Part shown: piece by piece, positions 1 to 12,966 of the stretch
Layout: each line of letters opens with the position of its first letter
How positions within the stretch are numbered: position 1 is the first letter of the stretch
Made by a program: the position numbers and the translations under genes
Notes under the pieces: model-generated
What the model saw: only the letters and a program-made list of their open reading frames with translations
Database searches by the model: none
What the model was told of the DNA's origin: nothing
Origin: Liolophura sinensis
Lineage: Eukaryota > Mollusca > Polyplacophora > Chitonida > Chitonidae
Direction of reading: 5' to 3'
Assembly (NCBI RefSeq): GCF_032854445.1
Contig: NC_088304.1
Span: 27,723,732-27,787,731 of the forward strand
Length of the DNA: 64,000 nucleotides

Positions 1-949
1 ACAGATTCATGTACACATATGACGGGGGATTTGGTCACTTGTCCTAAAACCGTGTGATTTATGCGATACTTATTTATTTACAGAGAATATAGACCTCTTT
101 CAATCTAAGTAAAAAGATATAGTTACATCTTTTCTTGTGATTGTTGACTTGTTAAGCATTTTACTGAGTGCTGTAGAATGCTATGCCATTGTCACAACAG
201 GCAGCTATTCATCAATTATATTTGAAAAAATGTTTGGGAAGGCTGTAGCCAAATGTCAAAACAAGACACAATAAGCATGAGACGTAAACCGATAAGGGAA
301 GGACTGGCGAAGATCTGGTCATATGTTCATAATGAACCTGAATTGCCATGCAACATATATGTTGCATGTTTGTATACAATCCAGGCAATGAGACTCATAT
401 CGAATATCTCGGTTTTATATTCAGATCTACCCTCGTGGCTACAACCCATATAACCACAACAACATTAAATTACTTGAACCACGTTACAAGCTAGAGCTTG
501 GTTTGATGTTTTAAAGGAGTCTGTTAGACACACGCATTACTTACGACGTTACTTCTTCAGTTGGTTAAGAATTTACGTGAAGGGCTCATGGGAATGCACT
601 TGAAAAGCTGTTTTCGGTTGACGAAGTGCTATCGAAACAGGGAGGCCTCGATCAAGACCAGACGCGCTTGCTTACGCTCAATTCAACAGGCCACCCACAT
701 TAATTGTCAGCTGACATCATTTGTCCAATAAAAAACAAGAAAGCCCCTTTGACGAGAGTGAGCGAGACTGACTACATCACAAGACACGTTTTTCAGAAAA
801 GACAGAAAACCCTACAGAGTATGTACCAAGATGAGCTGAAAATGAAGCATATGATAGAGATGGGTTTTTTTTTCCTACGGAGAAAAAGTTTATCACACCG
901 ACTATAACTTGAATAGCTTGAATAAGAATGTGTTTTTCCTGTATTGCCG
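1..949. other. No recognised feature
   Basis: Only short chance frames (66-69 codons). I see no exon or repeat I can name. Confidence 0.6.
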
Positions 950-1240
950 ATGCAGAGTCTTGACTTTTTATAGGCAATACAAACTCGGCTTTCTATGGCC
1001 AATATAAACTCGGCTTTCTATGGCCAATACAAAGTCTGAGTTTTTCACGACTAATGCAAAATCTTGGCTTTTATGGCCAATACAATCTCTTGGCTTTTTA
1101 CGGCCAATACAAACTCTGAGCTATTTATGGCCAATACAAACTCTTGGCTTTTATGGCCAATACAAACGCTGAGCTTTTTAATGGCCAAAACAAACTCTGA
1201 GCTTTTTATGGCCAATACAAACTCTTGGCTTTTTATCGTA
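950..1240 (+). repeat. 27-bp tandem array, about 10 units
   Basis: Units of 25-28 bp built on tatggccaatacaaactctg and agcttttt. The 80-codon frame across it is a repeat by-product. Confidence 0.9.
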
Positions 1241-2600
1241 CCAAATGGTGTTTATATTTCTTCAGCACCACTTGGCGAATGGCGCTTTACCATCAGAAAG
1301 CGGTAACATTGAATAGTTACGTCTCCATATGCATTATGACAGTTATGCGTCTTCGTGGGTTGTTTTAGAACCAGGTCTTTGACCATGCTATATGTGTGAG
1401 TTATATACGATTTTGATCTTCATTTATCATAATTATGTAAAGGTTTCCTCTCTACTTGATATTTGTCATGTTACACAAGGTCTATACAGGGTCTATTTAC
1501 ACACGCCTTCTAGTATAGTTGATTCCCGCGTATCCCCTTTCTCCCTGCATCTCACGCACCACCATCCCCATCCCCATCCCCATCTCAATCCAAGCCGTCC
1601 GGAAAATCTCTGTCTATCTTCCCCATCAGCAGGTTTCCTTCACTTCTCCCCGGAGGCCATGACGACCGACGGTGTTGACAGAGCGACCTCCACGCCGTCG
1701 TGGGAAGTTTTCCACCGTTATCGGTGTCCCCGCGGTTCGCTAATACACCGTGTCAGTTATATAACGAGCCTGGTTGATGTCGCTCTCTGTGACACAACCA
1801 AATGAGCGCTTTAACTGCCTGTCAAGAGTTTTAAAAACCCGGCCTCTATTTTTTTCAACGCTCTCTCATCTTGACGAGCGTTCTAATGAGAGATGGCTTA
1901 CCGATTAGGCCATTCTAGCACCCCATAACCTGCATCAGTTACAAGGAGATGTCTTGATAATGACGTCCGAGATACATTGACACCCTATATGACTTTTGGG
2001 TTCGTTTTCTCACCGACCCAAAATGTCATCTACCCTAGTACAAGAACATAACGATTTTATTTGCATTATCACAGACATATATATTTAGAGTGTAGACATG
2101 GCACATTACGTTATGTAAGCGGGTGGTAAGGGCTGATGACTCACTGAAAGTCCTTAAGTAAATGTCAAAACTATGTCGCTGGCTGCTTAAATTGATTGAT
2201 TAGTGTTTAGCAGGAATTTAACCCGTCCTTTAATCATACTAATATCAGGACAAGCAGGCTACATTGGAGGCAAAATAGTTGGCGGGCCTAATTTGCAGAC
2301 TTCCACTCGAACAAAGCATAAATATTCTTTCCATAATTTTGAAAATATTTTAAATGGTGAATATAAATCAAAATTATGGCAATCTTGTCATACTTTCTTT
2401 CTGTTTCTCCGAACGTCTCTCTTCTAAAGCTAGAAAGATTAAACTCTGGTTGAATGCCAAAACAGATCACCTCTACCTGCAACCAGCCTTATATTAAATG
2501 GGGAATAAGACTAAACTAAGCCCAAAATTCTTGAGTTTGGTATTAAACAACAATTAAATAAAAAGATAAATATGGACAAAGGACAAAGGCAAAATTGCTT
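1241..2600. other. No recognised feature
   Basis: A 137-codon frame (1392-1805) has a His-Pro stretch caused by a ccatcc micro-repeat at about 1562-1585. It shows no domain. Confidence 0.55.
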
Positions 2601-2767
2601 TGATTTATTTATTTACTGGGTATTTTGACGCCGTAATCAAGACCATCCGCAGGTTCCTCGGAGACCTTCCCTCCTACAGCCGGATAGGAAGCCAGAATGA
2701 GATGGACTTGAACTCACAGCGACCGCATTGGTGAGAGGCTCCTGGGTCATTACGGCTGTTGTAACGG
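2601..2767 (-). mobile_element. SINE copy, internally deleted
   Basis: Reverse copy of the main SINE. The tail (tgatttatttattt) is at the left and the tRNA-like head with box B complement (ggacttgaactcacagcgac) is at the right. The central gaatatttcac to ccagcattatgg part is missing, so the copy has an internal deletion of roughly 80 bp. Confidence 0.85.
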
Positions 2768-3059
2768 CGGATACATTTTTCTGACATGCATAAGAGAACT
2801 TTCAAAGCTTAAATGTTTCTCCTCAAAGGCAGTCAGTGTTTAGACAAAGCTTGATATTTCGTCTGAAGTGTAAAAAATACTTTCTAGGGATTGGCTCCTG
2901 GTGTTGAACCGAAACAGTTTTGAACGCCGAATTTCCATGCACATGCTTTTGGGAGGTAGAGAATCAGAATAAGCCTTTCACATAGCCCAAGTCTGTCGAA
3001 GAATGTTTTAATGAGTCCCTATCTAACGAGGTCAAGAGACACGTGGTATAACGTATTCC

Positions 3060-3072
3060 TCTAAAGGGCCAC
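3060..3072. repeat. Target-site duplication, left copy
   Basis: The sequence tctaaagggccac precedes the SINE and is repeated exactly at 3333-3345 after its A-tail. Confidence 0.9.
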
Positions 3073-3332
3073 GGGGGCCTCCGTGGCTCAGTCGGTTAAA
3101 GCGCTAGCGCAGCGTAATGACCCAGAAGTCTCTCACCAATGCGGTCGCTGTGAGTTCAAGTCCAGCTCATGCTGGCGGCCGTACGTGAGAAGGTCTGCCA
3201 GCAACCTGCGGATGGCCGTGGGTTTCCCCCGGGCTCTGCCCGGTTTCCACCCACCATAATGTTGGCCGCCGTCGTGTAAGTGAAATATTCTTGAGTACGG
3301 CGTAAAACACCAATCAAAAAAAAAAAAAAAAA
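3073..3332 (+). mobile_element. Full-length tRNA-derived SINE with target-site duplications
   Basis: The tRNA-like head contains a box A (tggctcagtcgg) and a box B (gagttcaagtcc). A conserved central region follows, including ccaccataatgttggccgcc and the gtgaaatattcttgagtacg motif, and then an A-run of about 17. Both sides carry the 13-bp repeat tctaaagggccac (3060-3072 and 3333-3345), the hallmark of L1-type retroposition. It is the best reference copy of the main SINE family here. Confidence 0.95.
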
Positions 3333-3345
3333 TCTAAAGGGCCAC
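3333..3345. repeat. Target-site duplication, right copy
   Basis: Exact 13-bp match to 3060-3072, directly after the SINE A-tail. Confidence 0.9.
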
Positions 3346-3485
3346 AGATTACAAGCAAAAATAGATCTGCAGGTATGCAGCTAGTTTATTAAGGTAAATG
3401 ATACGTTTTTCCGGGTCATCGATAAGATTAATAACTGATATAGTAGCCTATGTAGAAAATCTATGAAATGTTCTCTTTGAGCCAC

Positions 3486-3712
3486 GGGCCCTCCATGGCC
3501 GAGTGGGCAGGCATGCCAGTACGGGTTGTGAGTTCAGGTCCAGCTCATGCTGGCTTCCTCTCCGGTCGTATGCGGGAATATCCTGCAGCAACCTGTGGAT
3601 GGTCGTGGGTTTCCTTCACGCTCCGCCCGGTTTCCTCCCACCATAATGCTGGCGCCATCGTATGAGTGAAATATTCTTGGGTATGGCGTGAAACACAAAT
3701 CAAATGAATACA
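3486..3712 (+). mobile_element. SINE copy with shortened head
   Basis: The head has tggccgagtgggcaggcatg and box B (gagttcaggtcc). The central block with caccataatgctggcgcc and gtgaaatattcttgg and the caaatcaaatgaata tail follow. It lies 141 bp from the end of the previous copy in the same orientation. The segment between boxes A and B is shorter than in the 3073 copy. Confidence 0.88.
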
Positions 3713-4664
3713 ATAACCAAGTCTTTGAACCACAAAAACTTATTATAATGAAGTAGTTAGTTGTAAATTGGGTAAAAGCCTGCTTCATTGGGATCGTATA
3801 AGGAAGCAAAGGACAGAGACAGATATAGGTATAATTAAACCTTTAAAAAAATCGTTTTGGATATTTCTGTTTCAATATCATTGCCAGTCGGCGGAAATTA
3901 TTTAGTAAGCTGCAACCTACCGAAGACGGATTTACTTCGAATGGTGCCTAATAAAATTACTTGTGCCATAATTAGTCACGTTTTGCATCAGTTAAAAAGC
4001 TATACCCATTGAAAGATGCAGAAATTGTGTAAATTATGTAATATGTTTATAAATATCAAAAATTGCAAGCGAACAAATTTGATGCTACTTAAGCGGATAT
4101 GCGTACAGAATGCATGAAATAAGGCGTTAGTCGATAGTCATTTGGCAGTAGTCTACATAAACCTATATTCAGAATTAAATGCATAAATACCTTGGACAAC
4201 AGTTCAACATAGAAACCATGCGTTTGGCTCAATTTTGGCCATATGTACAATTACGCACCGCACTTGGGAACCAAGTGACGTGGCATTCGAACATGTGCTC
4301 GACAAATCACTTAACATCACCAGCTGGCTAAAATGGCCATTTCGCAACACGTGACTTATATCACTTCAATGACAGCGTAGTTTAATAGAGCCGATAGCTT
4401 AATTAAGTTCTCATGATGACTTACGGACAGGCTGTTTACTCAAAGTCAGCTCTGCACAGCTGGGGATCATCAGTCCGGTGAAACTGGTCAGATAACTCAC
4501 CCATGACATTAAATGGACAACGCTCAAAAAAGAGAACAAATCTGGTACTGCTTAATGCCCAAGCGTCACAAGGATCAATTTCGAATTCCAGTGTTTAGCA
4601 CGCTGGATGTGTTTTATTTCTCAACAATTAACAAGGTGTAATGTTTTTGTGTTTTTTTATTTTC

Positions 4665-4688
4665 GGGAGGGGGGAGGGGGGGGGGGGG
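4665..4688 (+). repeat. G-rich tract
   Basis: A 24-base stretch of G with two A interruptions; able in principle to form a G-quadruplex. Confidence 0.8.
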
Positions 4689-4884
4689 TGCCGGGTTTCC
4701 CTAAATCCAATGTATCTGACCTCATGATATATGTGAACTGTACAAATGTACATATAACAATTAAAGAAAAAATATCCCTGAACAGACAATTTGGGGTCAG
4801 AACAGAACCCTAGGAGTGGACAATTCAAATTAATACGGAATTAATTTTGTAAAATTTTGTTGTCGAAATTATGGTACAGGAGTT

Positions 4885-5041
4885 CCGGCCGTGAGTGGGA
4901 AGGTCCTCCAGCAGCCTGCGGATGGTCGTGGGTTTCCCCCGGGCTCTGCCCGCTTTCCACCCACCATAATACTGGCCGCCGTCGTATAAGTGAAATATTC
5001 TTGAGCACGACGTTAAACACCACTCAAATAAATAAATAAAT
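4885..5041 (+). mobile_element. SINE copy, 5'-truncated
   Basis: It lacks the tRNA head. It begins in the central region (ggccgtgagtgggaagg) and runs to a caaataaataaataaa tail. Short open frames on both strands here are by-products of the repeat. Confidence 0.88.
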
Positions 5042-5540
5042 TATTGGGATTCTGTTATGCTTAACGCATCGTACAGACAATCTGAGTTGAAATACCCGTC
5101 TGCTAAGAGAGCAGACAGATATAACCTGTGATAATCAATTAAACGTGTCACCATGATCGTCTTCAAAGAGGATGTAAATTTTAAGGGTTAAAAATCCACG
5201 CAGAAAATGCTTGGCAGGGCAGGTTTGACAACTGGTTTGGGAGTCGGCAAGGTTGCCCAACCACTCCCGCGTTTTATAGCAAGCATTACCCTTGACACTT
5301 CACTTCAGCTTGGTAAGACGAGAAGCTGTTGACGGTATGGCGAAAAAATAGCCTTATCTGATTAAAGTCTGTTTGAGTGGAGACAGCGGTGTGGGCATGG
5401 CTGATGACAGCTTCCCTATCCACCTATAGCAGACTAGCGCAAAGTTTCACGTGGATATGGCGTATAACTATATTCTTTGGTACCGGATGGTAGACCGAAA
5501 TTACATCGCTTGTGACAGCTTCATTGAAAACTGTTTCTTT

Positions 5541-5812
5541 GATTTCTTTATTAATTTCATTGGTATTTTACAGCGTACTCAAGAATATTTCACTTATACG
5601 ACAGCGGGCAGCATTATGGCGGGCAAAAACCGAGCAGACCATTATAGTGGGAGGAAACCCCAGAGCATTCGCAGGTTGATGAGAGACCTTCCCACTTACG
5701 ACCGGAGAGGAAGCCAGCATGAGCTGGTTTTGAACTCACAATGACCGCATTGGTGAGAGAATCCTTGGCCATTACGCTGCGTTAGCGCCCTAACCAACTA
5801 AGCCACGGATGT
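5541..5812 (-). mobile_element. Near full-length SINE copy
   Basis: Runs from the inverted tail (ggtattttacagcgtactc) through caagaatatttcacttatacg to the inverted head (ctaaccaactaagccacgg). All three modules are present. Confidence 0.9.
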
Positions 5813-7967
5813 CACTGTTTCCTTGAGGGTTTTTTTCTTTCGTAGGCTTGCTGAATTTGTATTCCCTAGTAGGAGACTTTATGCTGCAATAAACTGTTAC
5901 AAGATTATGAGTGCGGCTGACCTACACATAAAGTAAACACGATTCGACTATTTACCCTTGGCACGTAACTAAGAAAGCTCTATTTAAACCGCCAGTTTCA
6001 TAAAATCTCAAGAGGTCACTTGGTGCCTTATCAGACAATGCACGTACGCTACGCCGGCAGAGTGGCCGCTGATGGATGGGTATGTGATATATGATTGTCA
6101 CTAGAGGATTTGACCAGGCGCCATGTCGACTAAAGGCTGGCTTAGGGCGCGTGGTACAATTTTATTCCTCCCAGGAGGAATGTGGTTCTGTCGCCAATGT
6201 TGTTCACGGTTTCGCTCTTCACACGGCACTAAGTCTCTTGCCTTGAGGCATTTAGCTGGGATTTAATCACTGGTTTATCTCAAAGAGAAGCGACTTAAGA
6301 TAATCGAGTTCTTGACATCTCAACCAAACATCGCGATAGAGGAAAAGCGTTGACGATGTAAGCGTGATTGTGAACATTCTTCTGACACTTATGCACCACT
6401 TCCCAACGGTAAACTATATAGAGGTGTAAATGTGAGTAAATAATAGAAATATCTTAATGTAAAACCCAACTGTTCTTTTTTTTCTTGTCTGCAGGTCTTT
6501 TAGATATTTGAGATCGCGTATAAAATGGACTATCCACTAGACAAACGGCCATCATGCAAGACGACATACATATTTTGTATATATCGCAACTGTTTGAGAA
6601 TTTGTTTTCATCTCTCTTAAAACTGAAGTGTTACTCTTCAAAGGTCTTCATATTCCAACTCCATTAACAGTGTTAATTTTTAAAACTCTGCCTTGGTTTA
6701 AAATTTTGATTAACCATTCTTTTATGAAGTTGAAATGTGGAAACATTTGACAGTGTTAAAACATTAACACTTTACAGAAGTACAATCACTCATCGTGAGT
6801 TTTACAGTGTTAAATGTAATACTTTAGTTTTCACTTACCGCCAGTATACCACGCCAATAGTAGACACGGAGGGCATGTCAATCTAGCGTCGACGCCGAGT
6901 GCATTGATATGCTATTATCATGCCTTATATGTGTATAGCCTTGACTTTGTATTGTTAACGCATGACGGTTTATTCTCCTCTTTCCTTGCACCAGGAATGA
7001 GAGCAGTGGATTCAGCCCACATTTTGTTATTTGCTTTCCTAGACATTTAAATACTTTGATTCGGCTTGACAATATATTCCTTTTTTTTTTACTTCCCTCA
7101 AGGAGTATGCCAGCGTTTACTGTCGGCAAGAAGTTTTAGATAAATAGACACCGGGTAATCGGAGTTATCAAAGTATAATATAAACACAAATGGCGCGGCT
7201 AATGATTAACATGACTGTCTGAAGCTGATATGACGTCATCTTAAACGCCAGACCCACACCACTCCCACAGTTTCCAATCCCATGCAGTTTGTATATGCCT
7301 CGTATATTTTGTCTGGCCAACGTGAGGTAGGAGGGCTAGATAAATTTACCAACAAACATCAGTAACACCTGTCACATCTAGATTATTAATGAGTTATTTG
7401 AGAGAGAGATAAATTACTCATGTTTTATGTCAGCACAATCTGCCTGTTAGGCCTTTTAAAGTACAAGATATCGCTGTTATTTATTTTAATTCAGCTCAAA
7501 AAACAACGTCTGGTACGAAGCCTATAAATAAACCATGGTATTCCTGGGTGGATTTAAGAGGCGGGGCTGTAGTACATCACGTTTACTTTATTTATAATAT
7601 AAACAAACATCTCACATAAGTGGAATATAAGTTCCAGAAAGCTAATTAACTGTATAGCAAAATGCAAGATCAGATTATATGTGTGACAAAACCCAGAAAC
7701 TAAGCCGAGCTGTCAAGTGGTTTTTTGAAGGCTTTGATAAAGCAGAAAGATGCAAAGTTTTACTACGGTATACTTTTCGCGTCTAAAGTAATTCGGGTCT
7801 GATAATCTATTGTTTATCATCTATTGTGTAATCTATTGTTAGTTTTGGTCTTTACAATGACGTACGTTTTGACCTGATTGTATGTTAAATGTGGTGACAT
7901 CAAAGCATTTTTTGCAATTCTAGCCCAGTGACGTCAAATAAATTGCAATTAACATCACTACATTTCT
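5813..7967. other. No recognised gene
   Basis: AT-rich non-coding DNA. Acagtgttaa/ttaacactgt-like words recur at 6670-6810, but no defined element ends are visible. Confidence 0.55.
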
Positions 7968-8170
7968 TTTTACCTAATTCTGCTTAACCCATGCTGCTTG
8001 AGAGGGTGCAAATTGCTACCATTTATGCGTTTATATGAACAGTTAGAATAAAACCCTGACGAGGTAATGGACAAGAGACCGTATTTCACCGGTTACGCGT
8101 GTCCATTTGCCAGCTATCACATTGTTGTCGCTGCTCTAGCCTTACTCTCTATGCTGTCTTTTAATAATTT
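7968..8170 (+). repeat. Dispersed family A, copy 1
   Basis: Shares with other copies ctaattctgcttaac, gaacagttagaataaa, gaccgtatttcaccggttac and gtccatttgccagctatcac, in that order. Non-coding. Confidence 0.75.
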
Positions 8171-9279
8171 AATTATATTGTGCGCAAACTGGTAACCCGT
8201 TACTCATACATTGCAAGGAAACAATGTTTAATCCAGCTTGGACCCGAGTAAACATTGCACGACAAATAAAAACGGTACTTCATTGTTAGATTCCGAACAA
8301 AGTGATGCAAAAAGAAGAAAGAGTAACTGACGATGTAGAAGGAACGATATGCACATACAACATACTTCAAGAATGTGCTAATCTAACACTTGTCATTCAA
8401 TACATTTTGTTCATTTCTCTTCAGTGGGAGCTGGTACATAGTAGATTAAAAATGTGTGTGTCCACTGAATGATTGTAAATAATTAAGGCAGTTAAAAATA
8501 TAACTGTCATTACTGGTGCTAAAAATACCTCGTAAACTCGACATCTCAAGCCCCTTCCCAACCCCCCATACCTTAAAACGGTTTAACTCAGCTGCACAAC
8601 TCTAGGACCAATTTCTTAAAGTTTCGCCCTACTTCCTGTCTATCCCTCATCACGCATTTATGCATAGTAAAGATATTTGATCATGATTCAATGCAGAAGA
8701 CGAACCTTGCCAAAACAAATATGAGCTGAATCAAGTGTACCGTTTTGCTGCCAGGCACGGTGTTATACGACAGGTAAACCATAGTTTCTTTTTAACTAAA
8801 GGACTAAATTTAACAGCAAACGTCAAGAATTCTTAATGGAGCCTGACAAGAGGTTCGATGCAAATTCGCTATCCGCCACAGGATACGGTGGCCAAAAGGG
8901 TATTTCCCATATAATTGTGTTACTCTGTCCATTCACGTTATATATGTATACGTCCCTCCCAAGAGGATATACAGATTATCGCGAAGAGCAAATTTCCCAT
9001 TATTGGTTTTTATGCCCTGAAACCGGAATATAAATTGCGCCAGACGAGGGTCTTGCAGAAATTTGAGGCTTAGACATCGTTTCGTCTGCTGTTTCTTGTA
9101 TCTAGGAAATTGGTCATTATTTGGGTAATCGCCAAACGAAGAGCTTACCAAACAATAACCATAAACCTTCCGGGTGACAGACTCATTAATGACCCACACG
9201 ACAAGCATGCCCTCTATCAATTCTCAGTGAAACATAAACGTACTCTAATTACCTAGACTCGATAAACGGTCGTTATGGG

Positions 9280-9705
9280 TTACCAATACAAAGAAAATGT
9301 TTGTGGTTGTTCATAGAGGTCTAACACACTGTCTGATGGCATACATGCGCCTATACCCAATGTAAACCCAAAAGCTCTCCCCGGACTATTTACACTTGGT
9401 ACTTTGTTCTCGGTTGGCTTCACATACGAGGACTGAGAAGGCGCAAACATGCATGCCTGTTGCCACGATAGCAACTTGTCTTCGCCCAGATAAACCTTCC
9501 GAGCAGAATTAATTGAGTTGTTTGCTTTTGTATGTTTCTTTGGTTCTGTGACAAAAAACACCTTTGCGTCAAAGAAGGCGGCAAAGCGGAAAGGATTCCG
9601 AGTCGAGCCGACGTCTAATCTTTTCACTTGCTTCTCCAAACAGTCGCCCAACTCTTTGTGGCAGCCAAAGAAAAGAAATTTATTGTAGACGGCCTGTTTT
9701 TTCAT
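9280..9705 (-). CDS. Unrecognised 141-codon open frame, weak coding candidate
   Basis: This is the longest minus-strand reading frame outside recognised repeats and the aquaporin. It starts MKKQAVYNKFLFFGCHKEL and ends QPQTFSLYW. I recognise no domain, signal peptide or membrane segment. A second minus-strand frame, 9680-9880, overlaps its start, is Ser-rich (GRETSMYASQTDCASSD) and follows a plausible acceptor (aataaagcaacag). One of the two may be a real terminal exon, or both may be chance. Nothing nearby supports a partner exon. Confidence 0.15.
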   Translation of the reverse strand: MKKQAVYNKFLFFGCHKELGDCLEKQVKRLDVGSTRNPFRFAAFFDAKVFFVTEPKKHTKANNSINSARKVYLGEDKLLSWQQACMFAPSQSSYVKPTENKVPSVNSPGRAFGFTLGIGACMPSDSVLDLYEQPQTFSLYW

Positions 9706-9924
9706 CAGTCTGCACTTTCTTGTTTCCCGAATTCTCTAATGAGGACACCCTACAACTTTTGAAGCCAACAGAAGTACATCTGTCGGAAAGATCAGAACTG
9801 GCACAGTCTGTTTGCGATGCGTACATCGATGTCTCTCTTCCACTATCTGCAATGTTTACTGTTGCTTTATTTTCAGGCAAAGGCAGTTCTGGACATGTGC
9901 AGTCCGCGTAGATATAATTTCGTA

Positions 9925-10214
9925 TGCGGGTCCGCGTTGGGCCATACCAGAGACTTTAAAAATGGTACTTGCTTCTGCCTCGCTTGGCACTCAGCACTGA
10001 GAGGTTAGGGCAAAGAATCAGGACTGGTATAACGGTAATGTAACTGGGTGGGGTGTCATGTCTGGTGTCTTGCACATGATACTTCAGCGGAGACCGCATT
10101 TTGGCGCTCTCGCCAGTCACAAGAAGACACAGTCTATATACACATATCTAATGACTCGTCAAATAACTGAAAAATTGTTAAGTACGACGTTAAACCCCAT
10201 GCATTCATTCATTC
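9925..10214 (+). mobile_element. V-SINE-like element, copy 1
   Basis: The central block reads gagactttaaaaatggtac, ctgcctcgcttggcactcag and gtcatgtctggtgtcttgc. The tail is ttaagtacgacgttaaaccc and then a cattcattcattc run. This resembles the molluscan V-SINE type (RUDI-like) as I remember it, and differs from the main SINE here. The tRNA head is weak or truncated. Confidence 0.72.
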
Positions 10215-11205
10215 TAAATGTTCAAACGTAATTTTGTTCAAAAAAGGTTTGGCGTAAGAAACGTGACAATCCAATCTTAAGATAGATCTAAGATCTAAGC
10301 TAACCATACCTCTGTTGACTGAAAACGTAGAAGGATTGAGGTTCAATACAGACAGACACTGTTGGGAGGTCTAGATTTTGCAGCTAATGCAGAAATGGAT
10401 TCCATCGGATAACATTACCACTAACAAGCCACCCAGCAATTTCTCGACCCTACCATCCTCTCGAAATTCCACCGGGGCATCCAGAGGTATCGGCATATCT
10501 ATTATTGTTATAGCAAAGCTGGTTTGCTCACATTTTCCTACTCGACTTTTACAGAAAAAATAAGCAGGTCTGATAACCTCGGGTGGGTAAACACCTTTGA
10601 TGTTTGTTCAGACGGCGGCGTTTGTCAGGTGTAAATACCAACACGATACACCTGTCCAGGATTCCTCCGTGAACGCGGCCTGGCCAGTGCCCAGTTACTG
10701 GCAAAATACAATCAGTCCTCCATATATAACCACTGCTCAGTTCAATTTCCCAGTGACACGTTTTGAATATTTGGCTCAGTTTTTCGAACTTAGCCTTTCT
10801 GGTTTTTTCACCAACTGACAGCCGCTATGTCGAGTGCTACCATGCTTTTACTTTACAGTCCCCACCCCTAGCGGCCCATGTTAACTTCCTCTGAGTTAAA
10901 ATTTGACCGGCAGTAACATTTGTTAGACAATAAACACCATATGCCACCCAGGCAGGCCTTCGACCTCTGCGGGTTAGCCTAAGTCTGTTGGAGATAAGAG
11001 TTTCACCCTTTGACTTTTTGCACCAGCTGAAATCTCAGCTTACGAAAGGTCTCATTTTAGTACCTGTTCAGCAATGCTGAACCCATAAAACTGCAGAGCG
11101 GTAAATGAAAAATTTTCTACTCAACCTGTTAGCAACACAAAATGGCAACCACTTTGTAGAGCTTCAAAATGACATATGGTGAAACTTCACGGTAAAGTTT
11201 TCGTG

Positions 11206-11797
11206 TTAAAGGAGAAGAAAACATAAAAATGATGCCAAAATCAGATGAGAGAGTATCAAAATTTTTTTTGCAAATATGATCTTTAAAATTTTTTTGATCT
11301 TTTTTCAAGAGAAAAGGTTATTTAAAAATATTTTTGTATGGTGGGTATTTGGGACCAACTTTTCGTGTTTATCGTTGTTGCATAATAATGTTCTAAATAA
11401 GGATGTGATGCTTGCCTAATAAATTTATTCGAATGTAAAGTTGTTGTTTATATCGAAGCATATGCATTTAACCTAAATTATGGTAATATTTATGAACATA
11501 TTAAAAATATTAATATGATCCAAATTGAGGTTTAATACATTTGTTAGCTGAAAATGCCAAATTCTATTGCAAAAATATTTATTAAACCTTTGCTACATCT
11601 TCATTTATGACATTATTAAACAAAGACTATAAATACCAAAAGGTGGTCCCAAATACCCACCATACAAAAATTATTTTCCAGTGTCTTTTTCTCCTTAAGG
11701 AAAAATAGGCAAAAATATTGAAGACCACATACAAGAATAACTTTTCGCACTCTTTCATTTGACCTTTGCGTCATTTTTACGTTTTCTCCACCTTTAA
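11206..11797. mobile_element. Non-autonomous inverted-repeat element (MITE-like), about 590 bp
   Basis: Arms of about 155 bp (11206-11360 and 11640-11797) are imperfect reverse complements. Both start ttaaagg from the outside and end near the shared gtatggtgggtatttggga. The AT-rich centre has no coding frame. No transposase is present, so the superfamily is unknown. Confidence 0.82.
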
Positions 11798-12966
11798 AGA
11801 TAAATTCTTTGATAAAAATTCTTGTCCTTATCCTATAGTGTTACATTTTTACCGTCTACACGAAAGAAAACCCTGGCTGTATTTCTTGGGCAGTAGAATT
11901 AACGGATAGGTAAATTACGTAACTCTGTGTCGGTGTGGGGTGAGTTATAACAAGACGAACTGTCTCTGACAACTTGCACAAAGTTTCACTTAGTTCTGAG
12001 ACTACCGCCAGACACACCGAGATGGCGAATTTCTGTTCATTCACAGCTATGACATAACATCTGGTCTGTATCCCGCGTAACTAGTCGAGTGGAAGTCTGT
12101 CTGGTGTAAGAAAGCCTTGAGGCCATGTAGACTGTCTGCGAACGGAGGGATGCGCTCAGTTTATGTTTGCGGAAGCATAATGTTAGCATAGCGGTCAGCG
12201 GCTTTCTGTGAATGGATGTAACCCAATAGACTAGGATTCCCCCACTGCCTTACCCATGTACCGAGGAGTAGCATAGCACGGACGGGTGCTATGATACTCA
12301 TCGCAGCACTGTGTTTACTGGCCGGAGAGAGGAGATAACTCTGATAGCGGGCATCTGCCACGGAGAATCTAGTAATGTAAAGCCATGATAGAGATCGATA
12401 GGTCTGATCTTTGCATTAGACACCAGTACAACGCCCCCTAGTGGGCCTTCTCATCCGCCCACTGGTGAAACCTTGTCAAAGAGCGTGTATAACACACTCC
12501 TTCAGACAAGGGAGTGCCTGCTGACGACAGATAACTTCTTGGTTCAAAGGATCATCCGCGGTGACTTCCCGATGTTCGACCACATGGCCACATGTGTTCA
12601 CAGTTCTAACGGAAATATCATCTATCTGCAACATCGTTATAATATATAAATATTTAACTTGTCGCTGTTCTGGATAGGCCCAAATGGTACCACATGTTTT
12701 GTAGATATGAAGTGAAAATACAACCAAGGGTCATAGTTCGTCGAGATATTCCAGCCTTTATGCAAGGGAATATGTGTCATACGCCGTATCGCACATTGCT
12801 CAATCTTAAAGGTAACCCAACACCTTCACACAGTTACTTAATTGCATGGCAATTCCGTCTAGTTGGCGTTATACGCATTCTGCCATGCTCTAAAGATTGA
12901 CACACTATCGTTTGTTTTGGTTTCAAAGGTGGCTCATGAACTCCTGTTACAAGTCATGTAAGCAAA

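Noticed and set aside
1392-1805. 137-codon frame
   Set aside because: Contains a low-complexity His-Pro stretch and no domain; its codon pattern looks random.
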